Assembly: GCF_047511655.1 (NCBI RefSeq)
Contig: NC_133387.1
Coordinates: 24,732,353-24,796,352, forward strand
DNA from: Castor canadensis
Lineage: Eukaryota; Chordata; Mammalia; Rodentia; Castoridae
DNA: 64,000 bases
Reading direction: 5' to 3'
A model generated the notes under the pieces. It worked only from the letters and a program-made list of their open reading frames with translations, had not been told where the DNA came from and ran no database searches. This document shows, piece after piece, positions 32,331 to 43,539 of the stretch. The stretch's first letter is position 1, and each line of letters begins with the position of its first letter. The translations under genes and the position numbers were made by a program.

Positions 32331-33385
32331 CTTATGGTAAGAAAGATTGATAAACCGCTCCTTGGGGTTATATAGTGGAGATCAGAAGATTGATGGAGAT
32401 AGGAAATTGAGGTAGATTTGTCATGGACTACCCATTTCTAGAACTCAGCTATAACCATGACCTTTCAGACAACCCAGGAACCCCCACTGCTTCACACTGA
32501 CCTGGGGTGGAGAGCATGATAGATTCTAGATTGGGAATGCCATAGGAAATGCAGTATCTGTTGAAACAAGCTTCTTGGTTTTTGTTTGTTTGTTTTGTTT
32601 TGCTTCTTTTCTTTCTTGAAACAAGCTTCTTGACTTAATTGACACACCAGAATCCCAGGTGGCAGAGGCCAGGTGGTGCCACCATACTGCCTGATAAGAC
32701 AGAAATAGTTACTATATGGATAGCAAGAAATGATGCATGCTAACCAGACTGGTCTAGCCTGCTAGGATGTCTGTGGTTTTTGATTTAGTTTGAAATGTCT
32801 GGGATTAAATGAAGGGGGTGCAGTCTACTAGACTAGCACTAGTAAAATGAAAAAAAATTACAATAATAAAACATTAGGTTTGGAACAGAGGTTGACTTGA
32901 GCCACCATGACAGAAAATCAAAGCCAATTCCTAAGGCTGAGTCAATTCACAGACCTTTTGAATGGACTAGAGGCTGGATGAACTTGGGACAGGACCTATA
33001 ATGACCTCAAGAATACATTCTGTGAGTGGTCCTTATAATCTTTCCTGAGGGACCAATGACCATTTATCAAGATAACTGTGCTCCTTGGAACAATAAATAC
33101 CCAAGCTTCTCATGGCTTCTTGGACAGTACTTCTGCATTTAATTCCTGGGGACCATGATGCTTCTTTGGTACATAAGTCAGAGGGAGGGCTTTGGAGGGT
33201 GTGGCAAGTCCAACTGTTAGCATCCAAGGACGATCGCCTCCTCTCTTTTTGTCTTGCTAACAGAACACTGATTTTAATATCAGGGGAATAACATGTCCAC
33301 TCTTCTCACTTCAAAAGGTGATCATTAATTAGCCTAAATCTGTCGTGGTTACTTCATACCACTTTCCAGGGATTACTGTAGGTTC
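32331..33385. other. Unassigned interval
   Basis: No recognised gene. The segment 32880-33250 has the feel of an eroded retroelement, but no diagnostic block could be identified. A short T/G-rich run lies at 32575-32620. Confidence 0.35.
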
Positions 33386-33730
33386 TTCTTTTTTTTGACA
33401 ATATGGAATTTGAACTCAGGGTCTCCCACTTGCTTGACAAGCACCTTATTACTTGAACCACAGCCCCCAGCCTTTTTCACTTTAGTTATTTTTCTGGATA
33501 GGGTCTCGAGTTTTTTCCAGGGCCAGTCATGGGCCAAGATCCTTTTATTTATGCCTCCCTCATAGCTGGAATTACAGCTATGTACCGTCATGGTGTACGT
33601 TATTCTTGTTGGTGGTGTTTTGAGACAGTATCTTGCTGTGTAGCCCAGGCTGACCTTGAACTCACTTTGTTGCCCAGTTTGGCCTGGAACTGGAGGTTCT
33701 CCTGCCTCTGCCTTCCAAGTTTCCTTACAG
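33386..33730 (-). mobile_element. B1-B1-ID trimer-like SINE, type II, antisense
   Basis: Antisense ID half (33386-33470), type II linker complement (TCACTTTAGTTATTTTTCTGG), one B1 half to about 33600, then a second B1 monomer ('gagacagtatcttgctgtgtagcccaggctgacc'). Confidence 0.75.
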
Positions 33731-34228
33731 CCTGGGCCAGCTTGAGGGCTTCTCTTGTCCATGGCACCAAAGGACCCTTCATCGCAACGTGGACTTGGAC
33801 TGTGGGTCTAGCAGCACCCCAGCTATGCAGATCTTCCTGAGAGAAGATGGGAAGAATGCGGGCCTATCCTGGCCTCACATGAATCTCTTTCCCTAAGAAA
33901 GCCTCCCCTTACCCCAGACCATGTACACATCGAAGACTTGGTCCTGAGCATGGCAAGAGGACAGCCACAATGAGCCCATCTCAGAGAACACTGTTACAAA
34001 GGGACCCCAGATGGGACTCAACTCTTTCTTGTCTCTGGATGGAGATGGTGAGGAGGCAATTCCTGTAGCTATAGCAATGACCACACAAAACGTGTGGAGT
34101 TATGAATATTTTGAGAATGGCAGAGCAGAAAGATGGAAGGAATCTGAATGGGTTCTTGATACTATTATTATACTATGAATTAACCAGCCCTTCAATTTCT
34201 CTACCTTTGGATTTCTTTATCATTTCAA
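33731..34228. other. Unassigned unique interval
   Basis: No gene, RNA or recognised repeat. Confidence 0.4.
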
Positions 34229-34457
34229 GTATTTTTTTTTTTTCTTTTTGGCAGCACTGTGGGTTGAACTCAGGGTCTCGCTCTTGCTAGGCAGGCACTC
34301 TACCACTTGAGCCACTCTGCCAGACCTTTTTTGTGATAGATTTTTTTAAGGTAAGGTCTCGTGAACTATCTGCCCAGGCTGGCTTTGAACATTGAGCCTC
34401 CTGATCTCTGCCTCCTGAGTAGCTGGGATTATAAGCTTAAGCCACTGGGCCCAACTT
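34229..34457 (-). mobile_element. B1-ID dimer SINE, long form, antisense, with TSD
   Basis: Complete antisense dimer (CTCTTGCTAGGCAGGCACTC). TTTCAAGTATTTTT occurs immediately on both flanks. Confidence 0.92.
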
Positions 34458-35021
34458 GTTTCAAGTATTTTTAATTGAGCCTCTGTTACAGCTCTTAACT
34501 TATTCAAGAGGTCAGCTTCTAGAGTTTTTTTTTCTTAAATACCCCTTATTTTACCGGTTTGGCTAAAGCAGACGACAAAAAGCTGTGTTCTATAGGATAA
34601 AAAGGATTATCATAAACCCTATTAAAACCACAATTTCTTTTATATCTGCTAATCGGATCTCTTTTCTGTAGCAATAAACACCACCTCTTACATTGGTTAA
34701 GGGTTACTTAGTCATTCTATTTTCTCTATTAGATGATCAGAGGACACTGAGGATTGTTTTATGTTCTGTGATAGAGAAAACAGCACATCATCACTCTAAT
34801 TCAGAGTTTTGCAAACTCTGACTGAGCTACAAGTTCATTCTCAGGGACCTTGCTGTGTCACTGTCTCACAGGAAATGTGCCTTTGCTTTTTCATTCAGGA
34901 CACAATGCTGATCAGACCTAAAGTTTAGGAAGTAGCAGCTACCCTCACTGTTTCATAGGACACATGTACTCCACAGAGTGAAGAAAAATTTCACAAAAAT
35001 TCAGGGGACTACTCAGTAAAA
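34458..35021. other. Unassigned unique interval
   Basis: AT-rich unique sequence, no recognised element or gene. Confidence 0.4.
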
Positions 35022-35198
35022 TTTGGGGGACACTGGGGTTCGAGCTCAGGACCTCATGCTTGTTAGGCAGGCACTCTACCGCTTGAACCACCCCACCAAC
35101 CGTTTTTTGTGATGGGTTTTTTCAATCTAGGGTCTCATGAACTATTTGCCCAGGTTGGCTTTGAACCCTGATCCTCCTGATATCTGCCTCCTGAGTAG
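35022..35198 (-). mobile_element. B1-ID dimer SINE, long form, truncated by microsatellite
   Basis: Antisense ID half and most of the B1 half up to CTGAGTAGCT, where the sequence changes abruptly to TTTC repeats. Confidence 0.9.
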
Positions 35199-35390
<192 letters not shown>

Positions 35391-35684
35391 TTTTTTTTGG
35401 CAGTACTGGGGTTTGAACTCAGGGCCTTGCACTTGCTAGGCAGGCTCTCTACTATTTGAGTCACTTCACCAGACTTTTTGTGCTTTTTATTTTTGAAATA
35501 GGGGCTCAGTTTATGCCCAGGAGACCTGGACCACAATCCTCCCGTTTGTGCTTCCCCATGTAGCTGGGATGACAGGCACGCACCACCATACCCAGCCATT
35601 GGTTTGAGATGGGTCTTGCAAACTTTTTGCCTCTGTCTCTCAAGTAATGAAGATTACAGGCTTGAGCCACCCAGTGCCCAGCTG
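35391..35684 (-). mobile_element. Dimer/trimer SINE, antisense
   Basis: Long ID half (GCACTTGCTAGGCAGGCTC), B1 half ending GCACCACCATACCCAGCC at 35598, then a second B1 ending (GGCTTGAGCCACCCAGTGCC) to 35684. Confidence 0.75.
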
Positions 35685-35715
35685 ACTTAATCTTTGTTTG
35701 CCCTTCATCTTACCA

Positions 35716-35934
35716 CCTTTTTTTTTGTGGTATTAGGGTTTGAACTCAGAACCTCAATACATGTTAGGCAGGTACTCTACCACTTGAGCCACTCCACCTT
35801 CCCCTTTTGCATTGGGCATTTTCAAGAAAGGGTTTCAGGAACTATTTGCCTGGGGTTGGCTTTGAACCTCAATCCTCCTGATCTTTGCCTCCTAAGTAGC
35901 TAGGATTACAGGCGTGAGCCACCAGCACCCAGCT
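35716..35934 (-). mobile_element. B1-ID dimer SINE, long form, antisense
   Basis: ATACATGTTAGGCAGGTACTC and a B1 half ending GTGAGCCACCAGCACCCAGC. Confidence 0.9.
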
Positions 35935-36239
35935 TCCTCTTCATCTTATACAGTTAGAAATATAGGCAGATCATCTTAAAAATTATGTATACAGTTAGAA
36001 TATTTCACCTCTGAATTCCATTTTTGGGTTGGTAAATGTGACAAAGTACTTGCTTTACAGAGTGGGAGGGTTATAACCAAGTAGGTAAGAGAATCTGAGT
36101 TAGGATCTTTTGGTGGGTACTCCCTACAAATCCTGGACCAGAAGGGGATATAGGCACTGGTAAGACTCTGGGTGGTTTCTTTTGGCAGGGGGAACAATCC
36201 TACAAAAGGATGTCCTTGTGCTAGTGACAACATTGCCTT

Positions 36240-36458
36240 TCTTTTTTTGGTGTGACTGTGGGGTTTGAACTCAGGACTTCACACTTGCACAGAAGGTGCT
36301 CTACTACTTGACTCACACCTCCAGTTCATCTTGCTCTGTTTACTTTGCAGATGGCACCTTGTGAACTATTAATTGTCCAGACTGGCCTTGAACTGAGATC
36401 CTCCTGATTTCAGCCTCCAAGCAACTAGGATTACAGGTGTGAGCCACTGGCACCTGGC
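36240..36458 (-). mobile_element. B1-ID dimer SINE, type II linker, antisense, with TSD
   Basis: ACACCTCCAGTTCATCTTGC marks type II. CAACATTGCC is repeated on both flanks (about 36228 and 36458). Confidence 0.88.
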
Positions 36459-36899
36459 AACATTGCCATTTTTGAAATGGAAGTGCAGGAGGCAGCCTGT
36501 GACATGGGCTATCATGGCCAGTTGCTGTTCTTCCTAACTGTTCAGCTCCTGAAGGCCCTGCCTCTGGCTTAGGGGCCACTCTCACCATATGGGTCTCAGC
36601 AGCAGGTGGAGTGTGCCTTCCCTTCAGCTGGGATGTGGGCTCCTGGCTGAGCCTTACATAGAGCAGCTGTACCTGCCCCCATCTTTGAATGAAGACATTA
36701 TGACTGTGCTCCCCTGCCCTGGGAAGGAGGAGTATGTCACTGAGGAGGTGATGGTTAAGCAGAGCTTTAGAGGATAAGTGGAATTTCAACAGGTAAGGAG
36801 ATTGAAGAAGTGAGCAGTAGATGGGTTAGGAGGTAGGTGGATGGGTAGGATTCCAGATTTGGCAAAGACACAAGTAAGAAGATACTTTAAAATAGGTAA
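36459..36899. other. Unassigned unique interval
   Basis: No recognised element. A 149-codon minus frame (36340-36789) starts in unique sequence and ends in the SINE; not protein-like. Confidence 0.4.
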
Positions 36900-37115
36900 A
36901 ATAGACTAAGCACAGTGGCTTATATTTGTAATCCCAGCTACATGGGATGTGGAGATAGGAGGATCACTGTTTGAGACCTTACCTCACAGAACAAGCTGGG
37001 GTGTGGTTGCACATGCCTGTCATCCCAGGCACTCTGAAGACCATAGTTAGGGAAGATTGTAGTCCAGACTGGTCTAGGCAAAAATTTGAGATCCTACCTG
37101 AAAAATAACTAAAGC
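36900..37115 (+). mobile_element. B1-B1-(ID) trimer-like SINE, sense
   Basis: Two consecutive B1-like halves (CACAGTGGCTTATATTTGTAATCC; GGTGTGGTTGCACATGCCTG), the second ending in a type II-like linker AATAACTAAAGCAA. The ID half is missing where the TMA7 copy begins. Confidence 0.7.
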
Positions 37116-37129
37116 AAGGTTCAGAGTGT

Positions 37130-37471
37130 GGGGAAGGGGTGGCAGGTGCTGTATCTGGCAGCGAGGGTGTCTAGAAGAAGCCCCTGAAACAGCTCAAGAA
37201 GCAGGCCAAGAGATGGATGAAGAAGATGAGGCTTTCAAGCAGAAACAAAAGAGAAGCAGAAGAAACTCAGAGCTAAAAGTAAAGGCCTCAGGGAAGCCCC
37301 TCCCATCCCCCCAGGCCATGGTGGAATTAAGATATCTGGCACAAAGTCAGCTGCTCCTTGTGTCTGAGATGATGGTGGTCCTGATTCCATTCCTATTTGA
37401 ACATCTGATTCACTGCCTGACACCAAGTGTTGTCTTGGTGTCTGTTGTACATTTAAGAATGAGCAACTTTT
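37130..37471 (+). pseudogene. TMA7: TMA7 (translation machinery associated 7) processed pseudogene
   Basis: TMA7 is a very small conserved ribosome-associated protein. This intronless copy keeps the order of the coding sequence: a CCCCTGAAACAG...AAGAAGCAGGCCAAG block, then codons for MDEEDEAFKQKQK from 37213, then GAACTCAGAGCTAAAAG and TGGAATTAAGATATCTGGCA, followed by a 3' UTR to about 37470. The initiator is damaged near 37153 (ATCTGGC where ATGTCTGGC is expected), the reading frame is broken before and after the KQKQK segment, and the stop is changed (CAAAGTCAGCTG). No intron and no poly-A signal survive; an ID SINE with an A-rich tail follows directly. Identification is from recalled family knowledge of the gene; no alignment was run. 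Confidence 0.82.
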
Positions 37472-37640
37472 GGAGCTGGGGGAGTGGCTCAAGTGGTAGA
37501 GTGCCTGCCCAGCAAGTGTGAGGCCCTGGGTTCAAACCCCAGTACCACCAAAAAACAAAGTAAAACAAGAAAATCTCCCAGAAGAGCCAATAAATAAATA
37601 AATAAGCAAACAAACAAATAAATAAAAATTTAAAAATAAA
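37472..37640 (+). mobile_element. ID-like SINE, sense, with long A-rich tail
   Basis: GGGGGAGTGGCTCAAGTGGTAGAGTGCCTGCCCAGC...CCTGGGTTCAAACCCCAGTACC and an (AAAT/AAAC)n tail to about 37640. Confidence 0.9.
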
Positions 37641-37689
37641 ATAGGTAAAATGATATTAATTTACTCATAGGTATTGAGTCACAGAACAC

Positions 37690-37875
37690 TGAAAAGGGGA
37701 CAAAGGCTTAGATTCAAACATAGATCCTATATTGTGTGACCTTGAGCAAGTACCTAAACTTCTGTGCTTAGGTCCCTTTCCTGTAAAGAGAAAGCACTAC
37801 TAGTGATCTTGCTAACCTCACATGGTGTTTGTGGGATCAAATGAAAATGAAGTTTAAAAAGAATGTAAACAAAAG
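37690..37875 (+). mobile_element. MIR relic, sense
   Basis: 'tgtgtgaccttgagcaagtacctaaacttctgtgctt', 'cctcacatggtgtttgtgggatcaaatg' are the MIR core and 3' segment. Confidence 0.65.
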
Positions 37876-38070
37876 AAAGAAAATGAAGATAAAAATGCCT
37901 TTTCAATTCAGTATGTCAAAATTGTAAGTGCCTTTGGATCTCCAAGGACAAGTTAGTTGTAGCAAACATCTTTAGTTACACAAAAATCAGTATGTTCTTC
38001 TCAAAAAACATACTGGCTTTAATGAGGTAGTGTGTAGTTTTTCAATCAACATTGATTAAAATGTAAGGCT

Positions 38071-38267
38071 TTTTTTTTTTTTTTCGGCCTTGGGGTTTGA
38101 ACTCAGGGCTGACACCTTGAGCCACATCACCAGCCTCCTTTTTTTTTTTTTTTTTTGTGATGGTTTTTTTCAAGATAGAGTCTCTCAAACTATTTGCCTG
38201 GCAGGCTTCAAACTGTGATCCACCTGATCTCTGCCTCTTGAGTAGTAGGATCATAGGCGCCTGGCAA
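38071..38267 (-). mobile_element. B1-ID dimer SINE, delta form, antisense
   Basis: GGGCTGACACCTTGAGCCAC marks delta. The B1 half is shortened near its end ('agtagtaggatcataggcgcctgg'). Confidence 0.85.
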
Positions 38268-38700
38268 GACTTTTTTTTTTTTTAAACGCTGTTCAATGGG
38301 AAAGTCTAAACAAAAATCAATAATTATGAGTAACTGGGCAGGTTTCTATTTTGTGACAGAGCAAAGTCCAGACTGAGAGAGGCTGGAAGAGAATGAGGAA
38401 CCTGGGGAGGAACAGGTCCTAGTGGACACCAACTCTTCCTGCAAGTGTAGGGCCTGGGGGTCAGAGTGAGTTGAAGGGACAGAAGTTTTCTCACCCAGAG
38501 AGCCAGCAGGCCGGTGTCAGAAGGAGCACAGAGCCCCAGCTAGAAAGGGGGTCCTCATCCTTCCAAAGCAGCGCTCATCCTCCACGTCTCCAAGGTTGTC
38601 AGTCACCTCAACCGCTTTGAAGGCATTCCCAAGCCTTCAGTCACTCTTGCTACACATGTCTTGAGCTATTTGTTTTTCCTATGTGATGTCTTCTATTCCA
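38268..38700. other. Unassigned unique interval
   Basis: No recognised repeat or gene. Confidence 0.4.
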
Positions 38701-38912
38701 TTTTGCTTCTTTTTTTCTGGTATATTTTTATTAGTGTACATTAATTGTGCAAAGGTATTTCATTTCGAGATTTCCATACACACATATTATGTATTGGGCT
38801 GGATGTATGGCTCAAGTGGTAGAGCACCTGCTTTTCAAGTGTGAGGCCCTGAGTTCAAATCCCAGTCCTACCAAAAAAAAAAAAAACATATGATGTACTT
38901 TGGTCACCTTTT
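38701..38912 (-). mobile_element. Old L1 3'-end fragment, antisense, split by ID
   Basis: 'ttattagtgtacattaattgtgcaaagg', 'ttccatacacacatattatgta' then, after the SINE, 'catatgatgtactttggtcacc'. Same family as the fragments at 1183, 4555 and 5684. Confidence 0.6.
38797..38886 (+). mobile_element. ID-like SINE, sense
   Basis: GATGTATGGCTCAAGTGGTAGAGCACCTGCTTTTCAAG...CAGTCCTACC, poly-A. CATATTATGTA / CATATGATGTA flanks form an imperfect TSD within the L1 fragment. Confidence 0.9.
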
Positions 38913-38998
38913 TTTGTGTGTGTGTGGTACTGGGGTCTGAACTCAGGGCCTCACACTTGTAGGCAGGTGCTCTACCACTTGAGCCACTCCACCAGTCC
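38909..38998 (-). mobile_element. ID-like SINE, antisense
   Basis: Full unit with a (GT)n-altered tail: CACACTTGTAGGCAGGTGCTC. Confidence 0.85.
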
Positions 38999-40060
38999 AA
39001 CATTTGGATTCTTAATTTTCATGTCAGAAAGTAATTGTAACTTCATTTTTGGGGATATCTGTCACCCCCGCCCACACACACACAAGGTTTCTTCATGTAG
39101 TGTGATGTTTGTGGATAACTGGCCCATCTGTCCTAGATGGAAAAGGAACATAATAGTCTCTACTATTATGGCTGAGGCACCTTCTCAATCCTGTTCATGA
39201 AGTATTATCACTGGAATGATCTTTAGAACCTCAACGTCCTTTCCAAGCACTCACCGTCCTCCTCCTCCGCCCTTGTCCTTTGGCCTTGACCTCCATTTCC
39301 TAGCACTCAGGCTCAAAGTCAGCACTCATACCTGACCTTGCCTTCTTGCTTGCATCCTAAACCTTCACTCAATTCTACAGTGCAGGAGGGTGTTGGGTAG
39401 TTGCAAATGAAGTAGTCAACATTGTGACTCTTTGCAAGTAAGTCCAAAGTCTATGTCCTCCAGCTACTTTGAAGGGGGTCACTATCTGCCTGGTAGGGTT
39501 GTCATCAGTACGGGAGAAAGTGCTGCAGTCTTCCAGGTTGCTTGTGGAGCTGGAAATGAATCATTTAGTCTGGAAGACCTGCATCACCAGCCTAGTGAGT
39601 GATCCCCTCAACCAGGATTCCAGAAAACCTCATCTAGAGCAAGGATCAGTTCCTCCCCCTCTGTGATGTCCCCCCTCCCCTTTCTGTACTCTGGCCTCCA
39701 TGACTTACCTGCATTTGGGCTCTGACAGTGACTCCTGGTTTCCTCCCATCCTGCACACATAACCTCCATCTGAAGACCTCAAACACACCTGGCCATGCCC
39801 TCCTCAGGCTTTGGGAAGAGCCAGGCCCTACAGAATCAGGGCTGAGCCCCTCAGCCTGGCTCCCAACCCTTACAGCCAAATCCATAGCTCTTTCTCTTCT
39901 TCTCCTTCCAGCCTTTTCCTCCCCAGTGCTGCCTCCCATGCTCCAGCCAAATTCCTCTGCATTGCTATTCTGCCATGAAAACACTAGCCCATGATGTCAT
40001 GTGCTCTGTCACTCTGGTCAGTGTTGCCATCATTCTGGGTCCATACTAACATTCCAAACA
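38999..40060. other. Unassigned, pyrimidine-rich interval
   Basis: Part (39700-39990) has the CT-rich look of an eroded sense-strand L2 body, but no diagnostic 3' end. No convincing coding region; overlapping frames on both strands at 39646-39994 look random. Confidence 0.3.
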
Positions 40061-42564
40061 ATAAATGCTCAGCTAAGAAGAGCAAGGCCATAAAATGCTG
40101 AAAACTGATGACTCACTTGGTGTAAATGGTGTTGGTTAGAGAAAGAGGAAGATGGTAACCTGGTGCCCAGCAGGTGTCCCTGTGCTGAGGGGCTGCCTTC
40201 CTCTCCTGTGAGGGCTAGGACACTGGGAAGACGTGACAATGGAGGCCTCTTCCTAGGCCTTGTCCCCACCCAAATTCTCCCCGCCCAGCCTGAGAAAGCT
40301 ACAGCATGAACCACTTCAGCTTCACCTGAAGAATTCTTGCATTCTGTGGCTGGGAAAGTTCTGGAAGTAACTGTATTCTCCTCAGAGCTTTGAGAGGACA
40401 GGAAGTGAAAGAAATGAAATGGATCACCTCCTTGATCTGGTCCCAGGCCTGGATTCCCCTTGAACCCAGACCTTTGGCTTATAGGGGAAGGGCAGAGAAG
40501 ACCGGAAGTAGAAGTGCAGAGGAACCCAATGTAAGAAAGTAGGCGACTGAGAGTCACTGGAGGGAACGGGAGCCGGGAGGGCTTCACCAGTGATGGCCCA
40601 CACAGCCCCCTCTTTCCTCTCGCTGGTGTTTTAGATGAACCCAGGTTTTTGTCTTTACTCAGATGTGGTCGGGCCTTCAGGTCAGGAGACTAGTTTCTTA
40701 CAGTTCCCAAGAGAAGAGGCATAGCACACCACACAGGGTCACCAGGGGAAGCGCCAGACTGGGTCAGGAGGTGGAAGGGGTGAAGCAGAGACAGAAGCAG
40801 AGCCTTTACTGTAGTTTATTGTTTGAATTTTATTTTACTTTTTTGAGACGGTGTCACTGCGAAGGCCAGCATGGCTGGCAGTCCCCATTCCTCCTCCCTC
40901 CTGAGGTAGGTGCCACCACACTCAACTTACTCTAGTTCTTTTGTGGGAAGGAATGAGAGAGAGTAGGTGAATTGAGCCTCTTTGATCAGAGTTGGAATAA
41001 CTTCGCTGGGCTCTGGCTTCTGGGTTGGTCCCTAACTGTCTGGTCCTTGTCCTAGGGTGATTCAGGACATGGAGATAGTGCCCTGGGCTGGCCCAGCCTG
41101 CTGAAAGGAAGTGGGGATTTGGGACTCAGGTTTGGCTGGTTTATATTCGAAAGGTGAGCTCAAAGGCAAGTTATCTGCTCTCTCGAGGGGATTAGCCAAC
41201 GCTGGTGTCAGGGCAATCAGGAAGTAAATAACCTTCATGACACATCTGTAGAATGTACCGGAAATCCAGGGAGTGTCTACAGGTAGTAACCTCTCTATAT
41301 TCCCTCCTGTTCAGGTAGGGCCTGAGAGTCAGAATGGCAAAGAGAACGTAGGACGCCCCCATTCTGACATCAGCCACTGAAAACACACTGCCACCCTCAT
41401 GGTTATTACTCTGTAACCTTGGGCAAGTGACCTCTTTCTGAGCCTGAGAAGATTGTTGGAAGAATGAATGACCCGTGTACAGAAACTTCTTTCTATAGGC
41501 CTCTTGCTGGCTGCACAGCTCCTGCCTTAGAACCCTCTGGAGCTGTCTGAGAAGGGCCTGGCTCCACACCAGACCTGGACCAAATTCAGTGAATTGTAAA
41601 TAGCCAGATCCCACACAGAAGTGACTGTCTTACGGAGACATTTCAGGTAACAGTAGGGAGACAGAGGCACTGTGGAATCACTCCAGGTAGGGGGAAACCA
41701 GCACCATTATCTGAGAAGGCCTACTTCTTGGGCTATGAGGACCCAGGACACAGAGTCACCTCAGTGTGAGAGAAGTCCTTATTGGTGTCACACACAGAAG
41801 GCTGGTACCCCTCAGAATATCCACAAACCTGCTACTGAAATCAGGAGCATTCCATAAACACACAACAAAGACTTTTTGGCTCCCTTGAGCCCAGGATGAT
41901 AAATCTACACCCTCAGAGGAAAATGGAAATGTTCTGTCCTTTCCAAATTCCTAGCAGTCCCTGTAATTCCAAACCAGGAATGGACATGAATTTAATAGTG
42001 GACATCTTTTAAATCAAGCTTGCCTCTCCTGGTTATCTCGTATTTACAAATTCCATAAAGGTCAAAAAAATCTGATTCCTCAAATACTCACTCCTTAGTC
42101 CTGTCTACTCCCCACGCAGAATTTCTGTGAGAGAGCAGCACTTCATTGAAGTGACTTCAGCAGCACTCAGTGGCCAACACTCTTGTCATGGCGAATGCCA
42201 GCAGTGCTGCGATCGATCGCGTGGGCCCCAACCTTGGGCCCTGGGGACCCTGTTTGTAAAATGCTTGACTCATCCTACCCCAGCTTTCTGAAAGAAAGTG
42301 AAATGAAACCCTCCCACATGCCTTTAAAAAACGTGTTCTCTCAACTCCAGTTGTCGAGGTAACGTCTTCAGCTGCCTGCTGCCTTTTATACATTTTAGGG
42401 CTGATGCCCATCAGTTACCATGAGAACAGGACTGTTAAACAAAGCGAGTTTGGGTGCTTCTCTTTGGGTCTTGTGGAAAACAAAATCCTCATCACAGTTC
42501 ATCTCTTCTTTGAAAAAAAAAGATGTGTTATTTATTTTTAAGATGCTGTTGCTCTCTTAATTTT
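40061..42564. promoter_or_regulatory. Repeat-poor block with AP-1, ETS/IRF and ISRE-like motifs
   Basis: The longest stretch with almost no recognisable repeat. Seen directly: TGACTCA at 40109-40115 and 42266-42272, GGAAGTGAAA at 40401-40410, ACCGGAAGTA at 40501-40510, GAAAGTGAAATGAAAC at 42294-42309 and a 12-bp palindrome at 42209-42220. These are known consensus forms for AP-1, ETS/IRF composite, ETS and IRF/STAT factors. Enhancer function is inference. A MIR-like remnant lies near 41399-41470 and a worn B1-like segment near 40840-40925. The 172-codon minus frame at 40069-40587 has no family signature. Confidence 0.35.
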
Positions 42565-42795
42565 TTGGGGTGATACTGGGGTTTGAACTCAGGGCCTTAT
42601 ACTGGCTAGTCAGGCACTTTGCCGGTTGAGCCCCCACCGCCAGCCCTTTTTGCTTTAGGTTATTTTTCAGACTTTTTTTTTTTTTCCTTGGCTGGTCTGG
42701 CTACCATGACAGGCTTGCTTATTGAGATGGGGTCTCATTAACTTTTTGAACTGCAATCCTCCAGATCTCTGCTACTAAACCAGCCTTAATTGTGA
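42565..42795 (-). mobile_element. B1-ID dimer SINE, type II linker, antisense
   Basis: TACTGGCTAGTCAGGCACTTTGCC, CCCTTTTTGCTTTAGGTTATTTTTC (type II complement) and an eroded B1 half. Confidence 0.8.
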
Positions 42796-42820
42796 CTCTT
42801 AAATGATTAGTTTTATTTAA

Positions 42821-43132
42821 TTTTTTTTGGTGGTACTGGGGTTTGAACTCAGGGCCTCACACTTACTAGGCAGGCGCTCTACCCCTTGAGGCACATCTCC
42901 AGTCTGTTTTTCTCTGGTTATTTTGGAGATAGGGTCTTGCAACCTATCTCCTTTTGAGGATCCTCTTGAGTAGCTGGAATCACAGGCGGGAGCCACTAGC
43001 ACCTGGTTTCATTTTGTTTTTGAGATAAGGTCTTACTTACTTTTCCCTGGCTGACCTGGAACTTTCCATCCTCCTGCCTCCATCTCCCAAGTAGCTGGGA
43101 TTACAGCTGTGTACCACCACACCCAGCTCTTC
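42821..43132 (-). mobile_element. B1-B1-ID trimeric SINE, antisense
   Basis: ID half (42821-42905), type II linker (TTTCTCTGGTTATTTTGG), a shortened B1 half to 43008, then a second B1 (43010-43132: 'tttttgagataaggtcttactta'...'accaccacacccagct'). Confidence 0.82.
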
Positions 43133-43167
43133 CTTAATTTATTTAATGCTGCTGTATAAAGTTAATA

Positions 43168-43255
43168 CAATTTTTTTGGTGGTACTGGGGTTTAAACTCA
43201 GCTTTACACTTGCTAGGCAGGTGCTCTACCACTTCAGCCACTCTGCCAGCCCTCA
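43168..43255 (-). mobile_element. ID-like SINE, antisense
   Basis: TTTACACTTGCTAGGCAGGTGC; TACAATTTTT is repeated on both flanks. Confidence 0.88.
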
Positions 43256-43281
43256 GTACAATTTTTAAAAGGCTCCAAGAG

Positions 43282-43489
43282 GCCAGGCACCGGTGGCTCA
43301 TGTCTGTAATCTTAGCTACTCAGGAGGCAAAGATTAGGAGGATTGTGGTTCAAAGCCAGCCCAGGCAAATAGTTTGTGAGACCCTATCTCAGAAAAAAAA
43401 CCCATCATTAAAAAGGGCTGGTGGAGTGGCTCAAGGTGTAAGCCCTGAGTTCAAACCCCAGTACCACAAAAAAAAAAAAAAAAAAAAAG
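43282..43489 (+). mobile_element. B1-ID dimer SINE, delta form, sense, with TSD
   Basis: GGCTCAAGGTGTAAGCCC (delta) with poly-A. Perfect 11-bp TSD GGCTCCAAGAG at 43271-43281 and 43490-43500. Confidence 0.94.
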
Positions 43490-43539
43490 GGCTCCAAGAG
43501 TCTTCTAGATTTGGAGGTTGGGCAGTATAGTCAGCTCAG

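Noticed and set aside
32880-33250. Possible retroviral gag/pol relic
   Set aside because: Composition suggests an old retroelement, but no conserved motif or LTR could be identified, so it is left unassigned.
37235-37521. Coding potential for a lysine/glutamate-rich protein at the TMA7 copy
   Set aside because: Start, frame and stop are broken relative to the parent, there are no introns, and the plus-strand frame runs into an ID SINE.
40069-40587. 172-codon open frame on the minus strand in unique sequence
   Set aside because: No domain, signal peptide or membrane pattern, no splice or promoter context and no recognisable homologue; length is possible by chance in GC-richer DNA.
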